Shown here in pieces: positions 17,301-24,163 of a DNA stretch of 35,877 bases (position 1 is the stretch's first letter; each line of letters begins with the position of its first letter). The notes under the pieces were generated by a model that was not told the origin of the DNA, did not search any database, and worked only from the letters and a program-made list of their open reading frames with translations. The DNA comes from Deltaproteobacteria bacterium (GTDB lineage: Bacteria > Desulfobacterota > Desulfobaccia > Desulfobaccales > 0-14-0-80-60-11), in assembly GCA_016875015.1 (NCBI GenBank), contig VGSJ01000026.1, positions 1 to 35,877 of the forward strand, given 5' to 3'. Made by a program: the position numbers and the translations under genes.

Positions 17301-18483
17301 CCAGGTCGGCGCCGATGAAGTCCCCGGTGAGATAGCGGCCTGAACCGGTGGTGGCCGCGCCCATAATCCGGATGCGATCCCCTAACCTGGCGCCCACCCG
17401 GCGCAGGCCTTCGGTGATGGCCTCCAGGGGCCGGCCCGCGGTCATGAGGTATTCCCGGGCCAGCACCCGCATCTCGGCGTCGATGACCACCACGTTGGTG
17501 CTGATGGAGCCCACGTCGACGCCCAGGTAGCCTTCCACCACCGAGCCGTCCGCCGGCAGGTCGATCACCCGGTAGTCCTCCGGCCCCAAGGCCTGCGGCG
17601 GGTTAAGCCGCGGCAGGCGCCGGGACTGGTCCTCGTCCTTCAGCAGGTGTTCTTTGAGGGGGTTCAGGTCCAGGTGGAAATCAACCGGCGGGTTCTCCCG
17701 GGCCACCAGCACCGCGCCCACGGCCCCCAGGGAGCAGAAGTGGGGGGGGATAATGAGCCCGGCCTCGTCCAGGTTGAGGACCTGGCGGAAGGCCTGGCGC
17801 ACCCCCAGGTTGTGGGCCACGCCGCCCTGGAAGGCCACCGGCGGGGTGAGGGGCTTGCCCTTGGCGATGTTGCTCTTTAAGTTCCGGGCCATGGCCTGGC
17901 AGAGGCCGGCGATGATCTCGTAATCCGGGGTGGCGCCCTGCTGCAGATGGATCATGTCGGTCTTGGCAAAGACGCTGCAGCGGCCGGCCACCCGGGGCGG
18001 GGTGGTTGACTTAAGGGCCAGTTCGCTGAAATCCTCGATGCTATAACCCAGGCGGTGCGCCTGCTGGTCCAGGAAAGAGCCGGTGCCCGCGGCGCACATG
18101 GTGTTCATGGCGAAATCCTCGATGATCAGGTGGCCGTCCTCCTCCCCCACCATGATCATCTTGGCGTCTTCGCCCCCCATGTCGATGATGGTGCGGGCCT
18201 GGGGCGCAAAATGGTGCGTCCCCCGCCCTTGGGCGATGACTTCATTGATGAACCGGCCGCCTAAGATATCCGCCAGGCGCTGGCCCCCCATGCCGGTGCA
18301 GGCCACCAGCCGGCACTGCGTGAGCGGCAATTCCAGGGACTCCAGGAGGTCTAAAGCCGTGCGGGATGGCGCCCCTATGTGGCGGCGGTAAACTTCTTTG
18401 ACCACCTCGCCCTCGGGATTGATGATCACCAGGTTGACGCTTACGGAGCCGACATCCAGCCCCACGTCGAATTTGCCTTGCAT
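14314..18483 (-). CDS. Double acyl-CoA dehydratase activase fused to DUF2229/HgdB-like domains
   Basis: HgdC/BadF-type activases use ATP hydrolysis to inject a low-potential electron into 2-hydroxyacyl-CoA dehydratases or benzoyl-CoA reductases. This 1389-residue protein holds two complete ASKHA modules. The first (about 5-265) has GLDVGS at 8 and the cluster-binding Cys130 (MCAAGTGS) and Cys169. The second (about 318-590) has GVDVGSISTN, Cys443 (VCAAGTGS) and Cys483. A Cys-rich link (FECSGCPNNCEIR) leads into a DUF2229-type region (about 660-900) and an HgdB/D-like C-terminal part. This giant architecture is known in anaerobes, but its substrate is unclear. The upstream radical SAM gene lies 76 bases away. 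Confidence 0.9.
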   Translation of the reverse strand: MQGKFDVGLDVGSVSVNLVIINPEGEVVKEVYRRHIGAPSRTALDLLESLELPLTQCRLVACTGMGGQRLADILGGRFINEVIAQGRGTHHFAPQARTIIDMGGEDAKMIMVGEEDGHLIIEDFAMNTMCAAGTGSFLDQQAHRLGYSIEDFSELALKSTTPPRVAGRCSVFAKTDMIHLQQGATPDYEIIAGLCQAMARNLKSNIAKGKPLTPPVAFQGGVAHNLGVRQAFRQVLNLDEAGLIIPPHFCSLGAVGAVLVARENPPVDFHLDLNPLKEHLLKDEDQSRRLPRLNPPQALGPEDYRVIDLPADGSVVEGYLGVDVGSISTNVVVIDAEMRVLAREYLMTAGRPLEAITEGLRRVGARLGDRIRIMGAATTGSGRYLTGDFIGADLVRNEITAQATAASAIDPNVDTIFEIGGQDSKFISLSHGAIVDFMMNKVCAAGTGSYLEEQAEKLGISIRGEFGDLALAGKNPVRLGERCTVFMESDLVHHQQRGAVKEDLVAGLSYSIVQNYLNKVVEDRPIGNHIFYQGATAANQGIVAAFQQVCGKKITVPPHHDVTGAIGAALLSMRERDWESSQFKGFDLADRHYEITSFECSGCPNNCEIRQVKIEGEKPLFYGSRCEKYEVGKAQKQYDLPDLLLERENWLYGEEPPKEGKRGPIGIPRTMFFQELAPFFRVFFEDLGFTVVYSPKTNKKVINQGTEAMAAEPCYPVKVAHGHILDLLKAGVKRIFLPSIIDLPHPHPEIGSGVVCPMVQSLPYTVPTSIDFAAFGAKMLAPVLYFGRGKRRLRNGLRDLGKELGVGHFRVHRAMLKGQAAQQAYYDRLNARGREILDSLPPDSRLMVLIGRPYNALDPGMNLNLHRKLRQLGVLALPMDFLPMDQVDRLDEIKPMYWRFGQKILGVAELIRNDPRLYGIYITNFGCGPDSFIQHFFKDRMRGKPYLEIEIDEHSSDVGAITRLEAFLDSLKNVTVEPAPERLSPYRYRVTGNLKRKIYLPPMTDQALAIVAAFQACGGEAEALPPSDEETLELGRRLTSGKECYPLILTTGDLAKLLQRPDFDPDKSAFFMPAADGPCRFGQYHRFHRMVLDDLGYPQMPVYSPDQNENMYKEVGLVGGDFSRIAWNGMVAIDLLEKKLRQSRPYESIPGEADKVYEHYLLKVFNALRSRGDLTGVLKEARQTFDAVSLSLNGGKPLVGVVGEIYTRANQFSNENAVREIEALGGEVWMPPIGEWLLYVTHNSKHSALANRRFRELLTVCLEERVQKKDEHRLEEIFRGSIKNLTEPSIPETLEMAKDYLHPSFEGEAILSMGKSHDFVRKGACGLVNIMPFTCMPGTVVNSLFKLFRERHDNIPFLNLAYDGQEQTHTRTRLEAFMYQVRQFKTRKG

Positions 18484-18559
18484 ATTCCGTATCCCCCGAA
18501 TTGCGGATAACTCGTGTCAGAGAAATAATAAATGCCCTGGCGGCAGGGTAGTGCGTCGT

Positions 18560-19480
18560 TCAGGTTGGATGACGGTAAAATTCCTGGTCATGGTGCCGGT
18601 TATGGGAAATGCGGCCCGAGTCCTGGAGGCGTTTCAACCGGGCCTCCACCTGCCCCAAGGGCAGCCCCAAGGCTTGCGCCAGGTCCGGGGCGGTCATGGG
18701 ACGCCGGGCGAGCATTTCCACCAAATCGTCATCCTGACAAGGACCCCCGGCAATATCCGCCCGGGAAAAAGAGGCGATAACCGAAACCGGCCCGCCCAGA
18801 TACACGGCGGCGGCCTTCATCTCCCCGCGGTCCAGGGGCCGGGCCGCGGCTTCCACCACCGGCCGCACCGCGGTGTTAAGCTGGATCTTGTCCGGGGCGA
18901 TTTTTTGTAGAGCCCGGCGCAAGAGGGTCAATTCCTCTTCGGTATCGTTAAGTCCTTTGAGCAGCATGACCTCGAGCCATATCCGGCCCCGGTACTCCCG
19001 GCGGAAGGCCGCCAGGCCGTTGAGCAACGATTCCAGGGAGAGCTCCGGCAACGGCCGGTTGATGGCGCGATAAGTCTCTTCCCGGGCCGCGTCCAGGGAG
19101 GGCAGGACCACGTCCGCCGCGGCCAGCTCCCGGCGCACCTCGGGGAGATACAGGAGGGCCCCGTTGGTGAGCACGGCCACCGGGATCTGGCTCATGGCCT
19201 TGATCTCCCGGATGATGCGGCCCAAGCCCTGATTCAAGGTGGGTTCGCCGGAGCCGGCCAGGGTGATGACATCCGGCCTGACGCCCGGGGCCTTGAGATA
19301 GTCGGCCAGCTCCGAGATCATGGCCTCGGTCTGGTAGGAAAAGCGCTCCCGGGTCTGGCAGGTGGTGGGCCCCACCTCGCAATAGATGCAGTGATAGGGG
19401 CAGGTCTTGGGGGGGATGAGATCCACCCCTAAAGACCGCCCCAGGCGGCGAGACGGAACCGGACCGAACAGGTGGGCCAT
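18560..19480 (-). CDS. Radical SAM protein (COG0731-like) with C-terminal helix-turn-helix
   Basis: Radical SAM enzymes use a [4Fe-4S] cluster to cleave S-adenosylmethionine. The cluster motif is CPYHCIYC (Cys27, Cys31, Cys34), preceded by FGPVPSRRLGRSLGVDLIPPK, which is typical of the group related to archaeal Tyw1-like proteins. GSGEPTLN near residue 97 is the SAM-contact region. The C-terminal 60 residues (RRPMTAPDLAQALGLPLGQVEARLKRLQDSG) look like a winged helix. The ATG sits one base after the stop of the 57-residue gene, so they are translationally coupled. The substrate is unknown; the neighbouring activase suggests a role in anaerobic redox enzyme maturation, which is inference. Confidence 0.85.
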   Translation of the reverse strand: MAHLFGPVPSRRLGRSLGVDLIPPKTCPYHCIYCEVGPTTCQTRERFSYQTEAMISELADYLKAPGVRPDVITLAGSGEPTLNQGLGRIIREIKAMSQIPVAVLTNGALLYLPEVRRELAAADVVLPSLDAAREETYRAINRPLPELSLESLLNGLAAFRREYRGRIWLEVMLLKGLNDTEEELTLLRRALQKIAPDKIQLNTAVRPVVEAAARPLDRGEMKAAAVYLGGPVSVIASFSRADIAGGPCQDDDLVEMLARRPMTAPDLAQALGLPLGQVEARLKRLQDSGRISHNRHHDQEFYRHPT

Positions 19481-19481
19481 A

Positions 19482-19655
19482 TCAGAAACAACCCAGCTGA
19501 CAATGAGAGATTTTTATCTTGAGTTCGTTGAGCAGCTCCCCCAGGTCGTGGCGGGAGAGGCCCAGTTCTTCAGCCAGGCGGAAGGCCGCGGCACAGGCGA
19601 TCTTGCCCTCCGGGGCCGCCGCCTTGATCCTGGCCTTGACGTCTTCTTGCGACAT
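19482..19655 (-). CDS. Small conserved-looking 57-aa protein upstream of the radical SAM gene
   Basis: This 57-residue protein begins MSQEDVKARIKAAAPEGK and ends KIKISHCQLGCF. AGAGGT lies five bases upstream of the ATG at 19655, and its stop is one base from the radical SAM ATG. The middle (IACAAAFRLAEELGLSRHDLGELLNEL) reads like a small helix-turn-helix. The last eight residues carry two cysteines as CQLGC, which could bind a metal or cluster. It may regulate or assist the radical SAM enzyme or the activase. It is too short for most gene finders and may be missed in annotations. Confidence 0.75.
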   Translation of the reverse strand: MSQEDVKARIKAAAPEGKIACAAAFRLAEELGLSRHDLGELLNELKIKISHCQLGCF

Positions 19656-19685
19656 GAGTACCTCTGTAACAAATCTAATCTATAA

Positions 19686-19714
19686 AAAATAGCCCATGAA
19701 AGGGGAAAAATCAA
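19686..19714 (-). promoter_or_regulatory. Candidate promoter of the 57-aa/radical SAM/activase operon
   Basis: On the minus strand TTGATT (19709-19714) and TATTTT (19686-19691) are spaced by 17 bases, giving an expected leader of about 24 bases that contains the AGAGGT ribosome-binding site of the 57-residue gene. Each hexamer matches consensus at four of six positions. Confidence 0.45.
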
Positions 19715-19794
19715 GGGGATGATGCCTCTCGGGCTGGTCGGTGAAACGCAAGGCGCACAGGGCTGAAAACCTGCCATGATCCGGAGATGATGGT

Positions 19795-19936
19795 TTCGTA
19801 AAAAGTCCACAATTCCCTCCCCCTTGATGGGGGAGGGGTCAGGGTGGGGGCGAAATAATCAGCATCTTCCATCGGATATCTTCCCCCTCCCCTTAATCCC
19901 CTCCCACCAGGGGAGGGGAAAAAGACTTTTTACGAA
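19795..19936. repeat. MITE-like element with perfect 13-bp terminal inverted repeats
   Basis: TTCGTAAAAAGTC at 19795-19807 is exactly inverted at 19924-19936, bracketing a 142-bp non-coding segment. Inside are two further GC-rich palindromic blocks built on CCCTCCCC/GGGGAGGG. The right terminal repeat overlaps the end of the tetR gene and supplies its TAA stop. There is no transposase; if mobile, it would depend on one elsewhere. Confidence 0.65.
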
Positions 19937-20514
19937 GTTATCAGAGCTGAGCCGGCCAAAACCCGCCAGCAGGCTTCCACCAGGACCTCCGCCAGGCTGG
20001 TCAGGCTCTGGGTGAGGCGCTGGTAAATCTTAAAGATGGCGACCTGTAAAACGATGCCCAGGACCATGGCCGCGGCCACGTTGGGGTCGCCGGCGGGAAT
20101 CTCGCCCCGGTCCATCCCCGCGGCCAGGACTTCCCGCACCACCTCCACCGGGTTGGGCATCTCAGGGGTTACTTTCTGCAACTGCCCGTGCTGGGCCAGG
20201 AGCAGGTAGCTGAACAGCACGGGGTCCTGGTCGAAGAAGGCGCAGAATTGCCGCACCATGGCGTCCAGTTTGGCCCGTAAAGTCGCCTGACCGGCCTGGA
20301 TGCGGTGGAGTTCCAGGGCAAAGGCGGTATAGTTGCTTATGAACAGCTCCCAGGCCAGGGCGTCTTTGCCGGGATAATGCCGGTACAGGGCGCCTTCGGC
20401 GATCCCGGCCGCGGTCGCGATGTCCCGGATGGTGGCGCCGTCGATGCCCTTTTCCACAAAGAGAGTGAGCGCGGTGCGGGCGATCAACTCTCTGGTTTTG
20501 TTTTTAGGTCGCAT
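19930..20514 (-). CDS. TetR family transcriptional regulator
   Basis: TetR repressors bind DNA through an N-terminal helix-turn-helix and release it on ligand binding. The 194-residue product has the canonical N-terminus RELIARTALTLFVEKGIDGATIRDIATAAGIAEGALYRHYPGKDAL (about 8-53); the rest is a helical ligand domain without assignable specificity. The promoter upstream contains a GTGAGTGA/TCACTCAC palindrome between its -35 and -10, consistent with autorepression. The last residues (ITS) and the stop lie within the right end of the inverted-repeat element at 19795-19936, so the original C-terminus may have been replaced. The length is still normal. Confidence 0.9.
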   Translation of the reverse strand: MRPKNKTRELIARTALTLFVEKGIDGATIRDIATAAGIAEGALYRHYPGKDALAWELFISNYTAFALELHRIQAGQATLRAKLDAMVRQFCAFFDQDPVLFSYLLLAQHGQLQKVTPEMPNPVEVVREVLAAGMDRGEIPAGDPNVAAAMVLGIVLQVAIFKIYQRLTQSLTSLAEVLVEACWRVLAGSALITS

Positions 20515-20613
20515 TTATTCATAAGAGCATTAAATTAGTTAGATTCTGAGTTGTCGCCGGAGGGACAACCCGTTGGGTCGCCCTGCATTCAAGACACTCT
20601 ACTTTTATGCTCC

Positions 20614-20642
20614 ATTTTAAGTGAGTGACTGTTCACTCACAA
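20614..20642 (-). promoter_or_regulatory. tetR promoter with embedded palindromic operator
   Basis: On the minus strand TTGTGA (20637-20642) and TAAAAT (20614-20619) are separated by exactly 17 bases. The perfect inverted repeat GTGAGTGA-ctgt-TCACTCAC (20621-20640) fills the spacer and overlaps the -35. This is the position expected for autorepression by the TetR protein encoded 100 bases downstream. Confidence 0.7.
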
Positions 20643-20699
20643 TATAGGCCGCACCAATCTCTTAGTCAAGCATTTTTTTCCGGCCACTAATACTAAAAT

Positions 20700-20747
20700 T
20701 CGTAGGGCGCGTCTTACGCGCCATTCTTGGTGCGTAAGACGCACGAA
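20700..20747. repeat. Intergenic inverted repeat (CGTCTTACG type)
   Basis: CGCGTCTTACGCG (20708-20720) is followed after about 11 bases by GCGTAAGACGC (20732-20742), making a near-perfect stem. A related fragment (GCGTCCTACGCGCCATT) occurs near 27228-27244. It lies in the spacer between the divergent tetR and reductase genes. A good -10 hexamer (TATAAT, 20810-20815) for the latter is downstream, but without a matching -35. Confidence 0.6.
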
Positions 20748-20872
20748 GGGAAATTACCTTTCTGAACGCAGATTGGTAAAAGGGGTGGGGAGAAAGCCTA
20801 TTCTCCTTATATAATTAACCTTGTAATTAAGGGGTAGTCAAAAAACCATTACCCGCCAGGGAGGTAAGAGAT

Positions 20873-21439
20873 ATGAAAGTGCTGGCCATATCCGGGTCGC
20901 CGCGGCCCCAGGGGAATACCCGGCTGCTTTTAGAAGTTGCCCTCAAAGTGCTGGAGGGCCACGGGATCGCCACGGAATACCTGTCGCTGCATGACAAAGA
21001 CATCCGGCCGTGCCTGGCCTGTATGAAGTGCGCCAAGGACAAGAACCGTTGCGCCCAGGAAGACGATTTTATGCCGGTCTTTGAGGCCATGGCCGCATCC
21101 GACGGGCTCATCGTGGGCTCCCCGGTCTATTTCGGCTCCGCCACCCCCAACCTCATGGCCCTCTTGAACCGGGCCGGTTTCGTGGCCCGTATGGGGGACA
21201 ACCACTTCGCCCGCAAGGTGGGCAGCCCCATCGTGGTGGCCCGCCGGGCCGGGGTCAATTTCACCTATGCCCAGCTCCAGTTATGGTTCTGCATCAGTGG
21301 GATGTTCGTGCCGGGCTCCACTTACTGGCCCATCGCCTACGGCTTAAATCCCGGGGAGGCGGCCAATGATGCCGAGGGTCTCAAGACCATCACCGACCTG
21401 GCGGACAATATGGCCTGGCTGCTGAAGAAGTTGCAGTAG
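20873..21439 (+). CDS. Flavodoxin-fold NAD(P)H-dependent FMN reductase, iron-sulfur flavoprotein type
   Basis: The 188-residue product begins MKVLAISGSPRPQGNTRLLLEVAL, the FMN phosphate-binding loop of this family. A compact cysteine motif follows at Cys47, Cys50, Cys53 and Cys60 (CLACMKC-x6-C), the spacing of [4Fe-4S]-binding iron-sulfur flavoproteins of anaerobes. GSPVYFGSATPNLMALLNRAG near residue 82 is the second FMN loop. Such proteins move electrons from ferredoxin or NAD(P)H, often in detoxification of oxygen species. AGGGAGGTAAG precedes the ATG. The gene is divergent from tetR, so the TetR protein could also control it, which is inference. Confidence 0.88.
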   Translation: MKVLAISGSPRPQGNTRLLLEVALKVLEGHGIATEYLSLHDKDIRPCLACMKCAKDKNRCAQEDDFMPVFEAMAASDGLIVGSPVYFGSATPNLMALLNRAGFVARMGDNHFARKVGSPIVVARRAGVNFTYAQLQLWFCISGMFVPGSTYWPIAYGLNPGEAANDAEGLKTITDLADNMAWLLKKLQ

Positions 21440-21557
21440 GCAATTGCATTGCAGGGGTGCGGCGTGCCGTGCCCCTGGCTGTCTTAGAAGTCATTTCAAA
21501 ACCGATTTTCGGCGTCAGTTTGAATCAACCGAGGGAGCTTAAGTTGGGAAAGAATCA

Positions 21558-21636
21558 CCCCCCTTTTCTAAAGGGGGGCAGGGGGGATTAAATAAGCGAT
21601 TGATAATCCCCCTAAATCCCCCTTTAGGAAAGGGGG
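21558..21636. repeat. Long inverted repeat of G/C runs
   Basis: The left arm 21558-21590 (CCCCCCTTTTCTAAAG, then G-runs ending GGGATTA) pairs with the right arm 21604-21636 (TAATCCCCC through AAAGGGGG). Arms of about 33 bases surround a 13-base loop. It lies between the convergent reductase and RACo-like genes and could stop transcripts from both sides, but there is no clean T-run. A short palindrome of the AGGGGTGCGGCG type lies near 21454-21476. Confidence 0.65.
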
Positions 21637-21736
21637 ACTTAAAAACGCCGTTCCCGGCCATTAACTGGTTGAGAGAACATATTTGCAGCCTAAGATAGGT
21701 TTTGCAATAGGTGCTAAGGTCATGTCTATAGATTGT

Positions 21737-23671
21737 CTAGTCTTGCCCGGCCTTCAGGCGTTCGGTGAGGCTGGGGAAGTATTCCATCTTGGTGTGGGGC
21801 AGAAACAGGGCGGCGATGTATTGGTCCATGAAGCCCGGGGTCTCCGAGAGCTCGAAGTTGGTCATCATGTCCGCCACCCGGCGCTCCTCCTCCAACAGGT
21901 CCCGGGAGAAGGCCAGGAGCGACGCTCCCTGGAGGGAGGCGTTGCCCACGTAGTGGTAGTTTTCCCGGGGCAGATCGGGCAAGAGGCCGATGGTGATGGC
22001 ATTGTCGATGTTGATAAAATTGCCGAAGGCCCCGGCCAGGATCACCTGTTCCAGGTCTTCGAGCTTGAGGCCGACGTTTTCCAGCAGGGTGACGTAGCCG
22101 GCAAACATGGCCCCTTTGGCCCGCATCAGGTTGTCGATATCGGCCTCGCTCAGAGTGATGTCCTGGCCGCTCTGGGTGTCGGGGGCCATGGCCAGGACAA
22201 ATTCCCGGCCCTCGTCGCCCAGGCGGATGCGAGGCGTGTTGAGGTTGTCCCGGAACTTGCCGTTGGGGGAGATGACGTTCGCCTCCATCATGGCCGCCAG
22301 GATGTTGATCAAGCCGGAGCCGCAGATGCCCTTGGGCTTCACCATGTCGATGGTGATAATCATGGGATCGAAAGTCTCGGGATTGAGACTCGCTTCCTCG
22401 ATGGCGCCGGACGCGGCCCGCATGCCGAACTTGATGCCGCCGCCCTCGAACGCCGGTCCGGCGGAGCAGGCGGCGCAGGCCAGCCACTGCTGGTTGCCGA
22501 TGACGATCTCGCCGTTGGTGCCGATATCAATGAACAGGGTCAGCCTGGGGTCTTTGTAGATCCCCGAGGCCAGGACCCCGGCCACAATATCGCCCCCCAC
22601 GTAACTGGACACGGAACTCACCGCATAGATGAACACGTGGTCCGGTACCTCCAGACCCAGGTCCCGGGCCCGGACCGGCGGGAGGTGGCAGGCGGCGGGG
22701 GTGTAGGGGGACAGGCGGATATACTTGGGGTCGATGCCGTAGAACAGATGGGTCATGGTGGTGTTGGCGGCCAACGTGATGTGGGAGATTTCCGTCACCG
22801 GCAGCTGGTGCTTCTTGAGGACCCGGTGCATTACCTGGTTGATGGTGGCGGCCACGGAGCGCTGCAGCTTTTGCAGCCCCTGATCCTTCTGGCTGAAGAC
22901 CATGCGGGTGATGACGTCGTCCCCGTAACTCATCTGGGAGTTGTAATCCGCACCGGTGCCGACGATCTTGCCGGCCGCCAGGTCAAGGATCTGAACCCAG
23001 ACGGTGGTGGTGCCGATGTCAACGGCGATGGCATAGTGGCGCTGAGTGGTATCGCCGGGCTCGACCTGCACGACCCGGGGCTTCCGGGACCGCCGCTGGG
23101 CAAAGTCCAGGGTGGCGGTGACCCGGAAGTTGTCCTCCCGCATCACTTTCGCCAGATGGCGCAGCATGAAGAAATCGCCAGCCAGGCTGTCCAGGCCGTG
23201 CTGACGGGCCAAGCCCTGCTCCAGGCGGGCCAGATCGCAGACATTGTCTGACAGGGAAGGCGGCGGCAGCGCCACGAATTTCTTTTGAAAGGCCGGGTTA
23301 TAAAACCCTGTGGACTTCAAGGCCAAAAGGTCGATGGGGCTGGGGCGCAAGCTCACGCCACCGCGGCGGCGGGTCAGGGTGCGCCGGTCCAGCAAGGACT
23401 CCGGCGGGATGCGGATCACCACGTCGCCGTGGACGAAGCTCTGGCAGGCCTGGCGGTACCCCAGGTCGAACTCCTCGTCGCTGAGCAGCCCGGAACGGGT
23501 GCTCGTGAGGTCCCCGGATTCCGGCAGGACCTTGCATTTGCCGCAGACGCCCTCGCCGCCGCAGGAGGCATTGATGTGGACCCCGGCCAGGAGGGCGGCC
23601 CGCAACAGATTCTCCCCGTCCGCAACCTCGACCGTGATCTCGTATGGCTTGAAGGTGACGTGCTTACCCAA
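21737..23671 (-). CDS. RACo-like reductive activator: 2Fe-2S ferredoxin plus ASKHA ATPase
   Basis: RACo/RamA-type proteins reductively reactivate cob(II)amide cofactors of corrinoid methyltransferases at the cost of ATP. The N-terminal plant-type ferredoxin domain has Cys37, Cys43, Cys46 and Cys76 (CGGEGVCGKC...C). A middle region is followed by the DUF4445 ASKHA domain: AIAVDIGTTTVWVQILDL, FIDIGTNGEIVIGN, GPAFEGGGIKFGMRA, GICGSGLINILAAM and GAFGNFINIDNAITIGLLPD. I prefer a TTG start at 23671, seven bases after AGGA and directly before the ferredoxin fold (about 644 residues). A GTG at 23767 would add 32 unlikely residues. No corrinoid protein gene is adjacent, so its client is unknown. Confidence 0.88.
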   Translation of the reverse strand: MGKHVTFKPYEITVEVADGENLLRAALLAGVHINASCGGEGVCGKCKVLPESGDLTSTRSGLLSDEEFDLGYRQACQSFVHGDVVIRIPPESLLDRRTLTRRRGGVSLRPSPIDLLALKSTGFYNPAFQKKFVALPPPSLSDNVCDLARLEQGLARQHGLDSLAGDFFMLRHLAKVMREDNFRVTATLDFAQRRSRKPRVVQVEPGDTTQRHYAIAVDIGTTTVWVQILDLAAGKIVGTGADYNSQMSYGDDVITRMVFSQKDQGLQKLQRSVAATINQVMHRVLKKHQLPVTEISHITLAANTTMTHLFYGIDPKYIRLSPYTPAACHLPPVRARDLGLEVPDHVFIYAVSSVSSYVGGDIVAGVLASGIYKDPRLTLFIDIGTNGEIVIGNQQWLACAACSAGPAFEGGGIKFGMRAASGAIEEASLNPETFDPMIITIDMVKPKGICGSGLINILAAMMEANVISPNGKFRDNLNTPRIRLGDEGREFVLAMAPDTQSGQDITLSEADIDNLMRAKGAMFAGYVTLLENVGLKLEDLEQVILAGAFGNFINIDNAITIGLLPDLPRENYHYVGNASLQGASLLAFSRDLLEEERRVADMMTNFELSETPGFMDQYIAALFLPHTKMEYFPSLTERLKAGQD

Positions 23672-23954
23672 GATTCGATCCTGTTTGGAGATGAGATGAG
23701 TTGACCCCGGGGGGCAAGGCCAGCCGCAGGGTTTAGGGACTCCAATAACCTCCCGGCATTCTATCACAGGGAAGCGGCGAAAAAAAATGTTAAATGAGTG
23801 GCAGATGGTGCGGGCGCATCCTTCCGGGTCAGGGCCAATGCGGCCAAAAGGCCGAGAATGCCATCCGGGGCCGCGTTTATGGTAAAATCCTCAGGGCCGG
23901 GAAACCGTTCCGGCGGCAGGGGAGGGGTTTAGGGGTGGGTTGCGTATTTTCTCT

Positions 23955-24033
23955 CTGGTTCCCAAGCCCCTGTCCCGAAAAGTTCCACAGCACAGGTTGA
24001 AAACCTGTGCCACCATATCTGCCTGGGAACGAG
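23955..24033. repeat. Nested composite palindrome
   Basis: Outer arms CTGGTTCCCAAGC (23955-23967) and GCCTGGGAACGAG (24021-24033) enclose an inner perfect 9-bp stem GCACAGGTT/AACCTGTGC (23990-23998/24002-24010). The outer core matches the palindrome at 14258-14294, and the inner stem matches the one at 2022-2040. Two dispersed families are thus stacked inside one spacer. Apart from this, the stretch 23672-24163 holds no gene I can support. Confidence 0.7.
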
Positions 24034-24163
24034 AACTGAAAAGCATCGCCGGCGCAATTGTCATTTTGAGAAAATTGCCAAATCCCGCGATGGCAAAAAT
24101 ACCAGACCTTGCACGCCGTTCAGGGTAACAGGTGATAACTGTCCTTGATACCGGGAGGCATCT

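Noticed and set aside
21558-21636. Bidirectional intrinsic terminator between the convergent reductase and RACo-like genes
   Set aside because: The stem is strong, but neither side is followed by a clean T-run and the sequence resembles a dispersed repeat, so it is listed as a repeat only.
21683-23251. Plus-strand open frame of 522 codons opposite the RACo-like gene
   Set aside because: Its codons mirror the real minus-strand gene, whose ferredoxin and ASKHA motifs are unmistakable.
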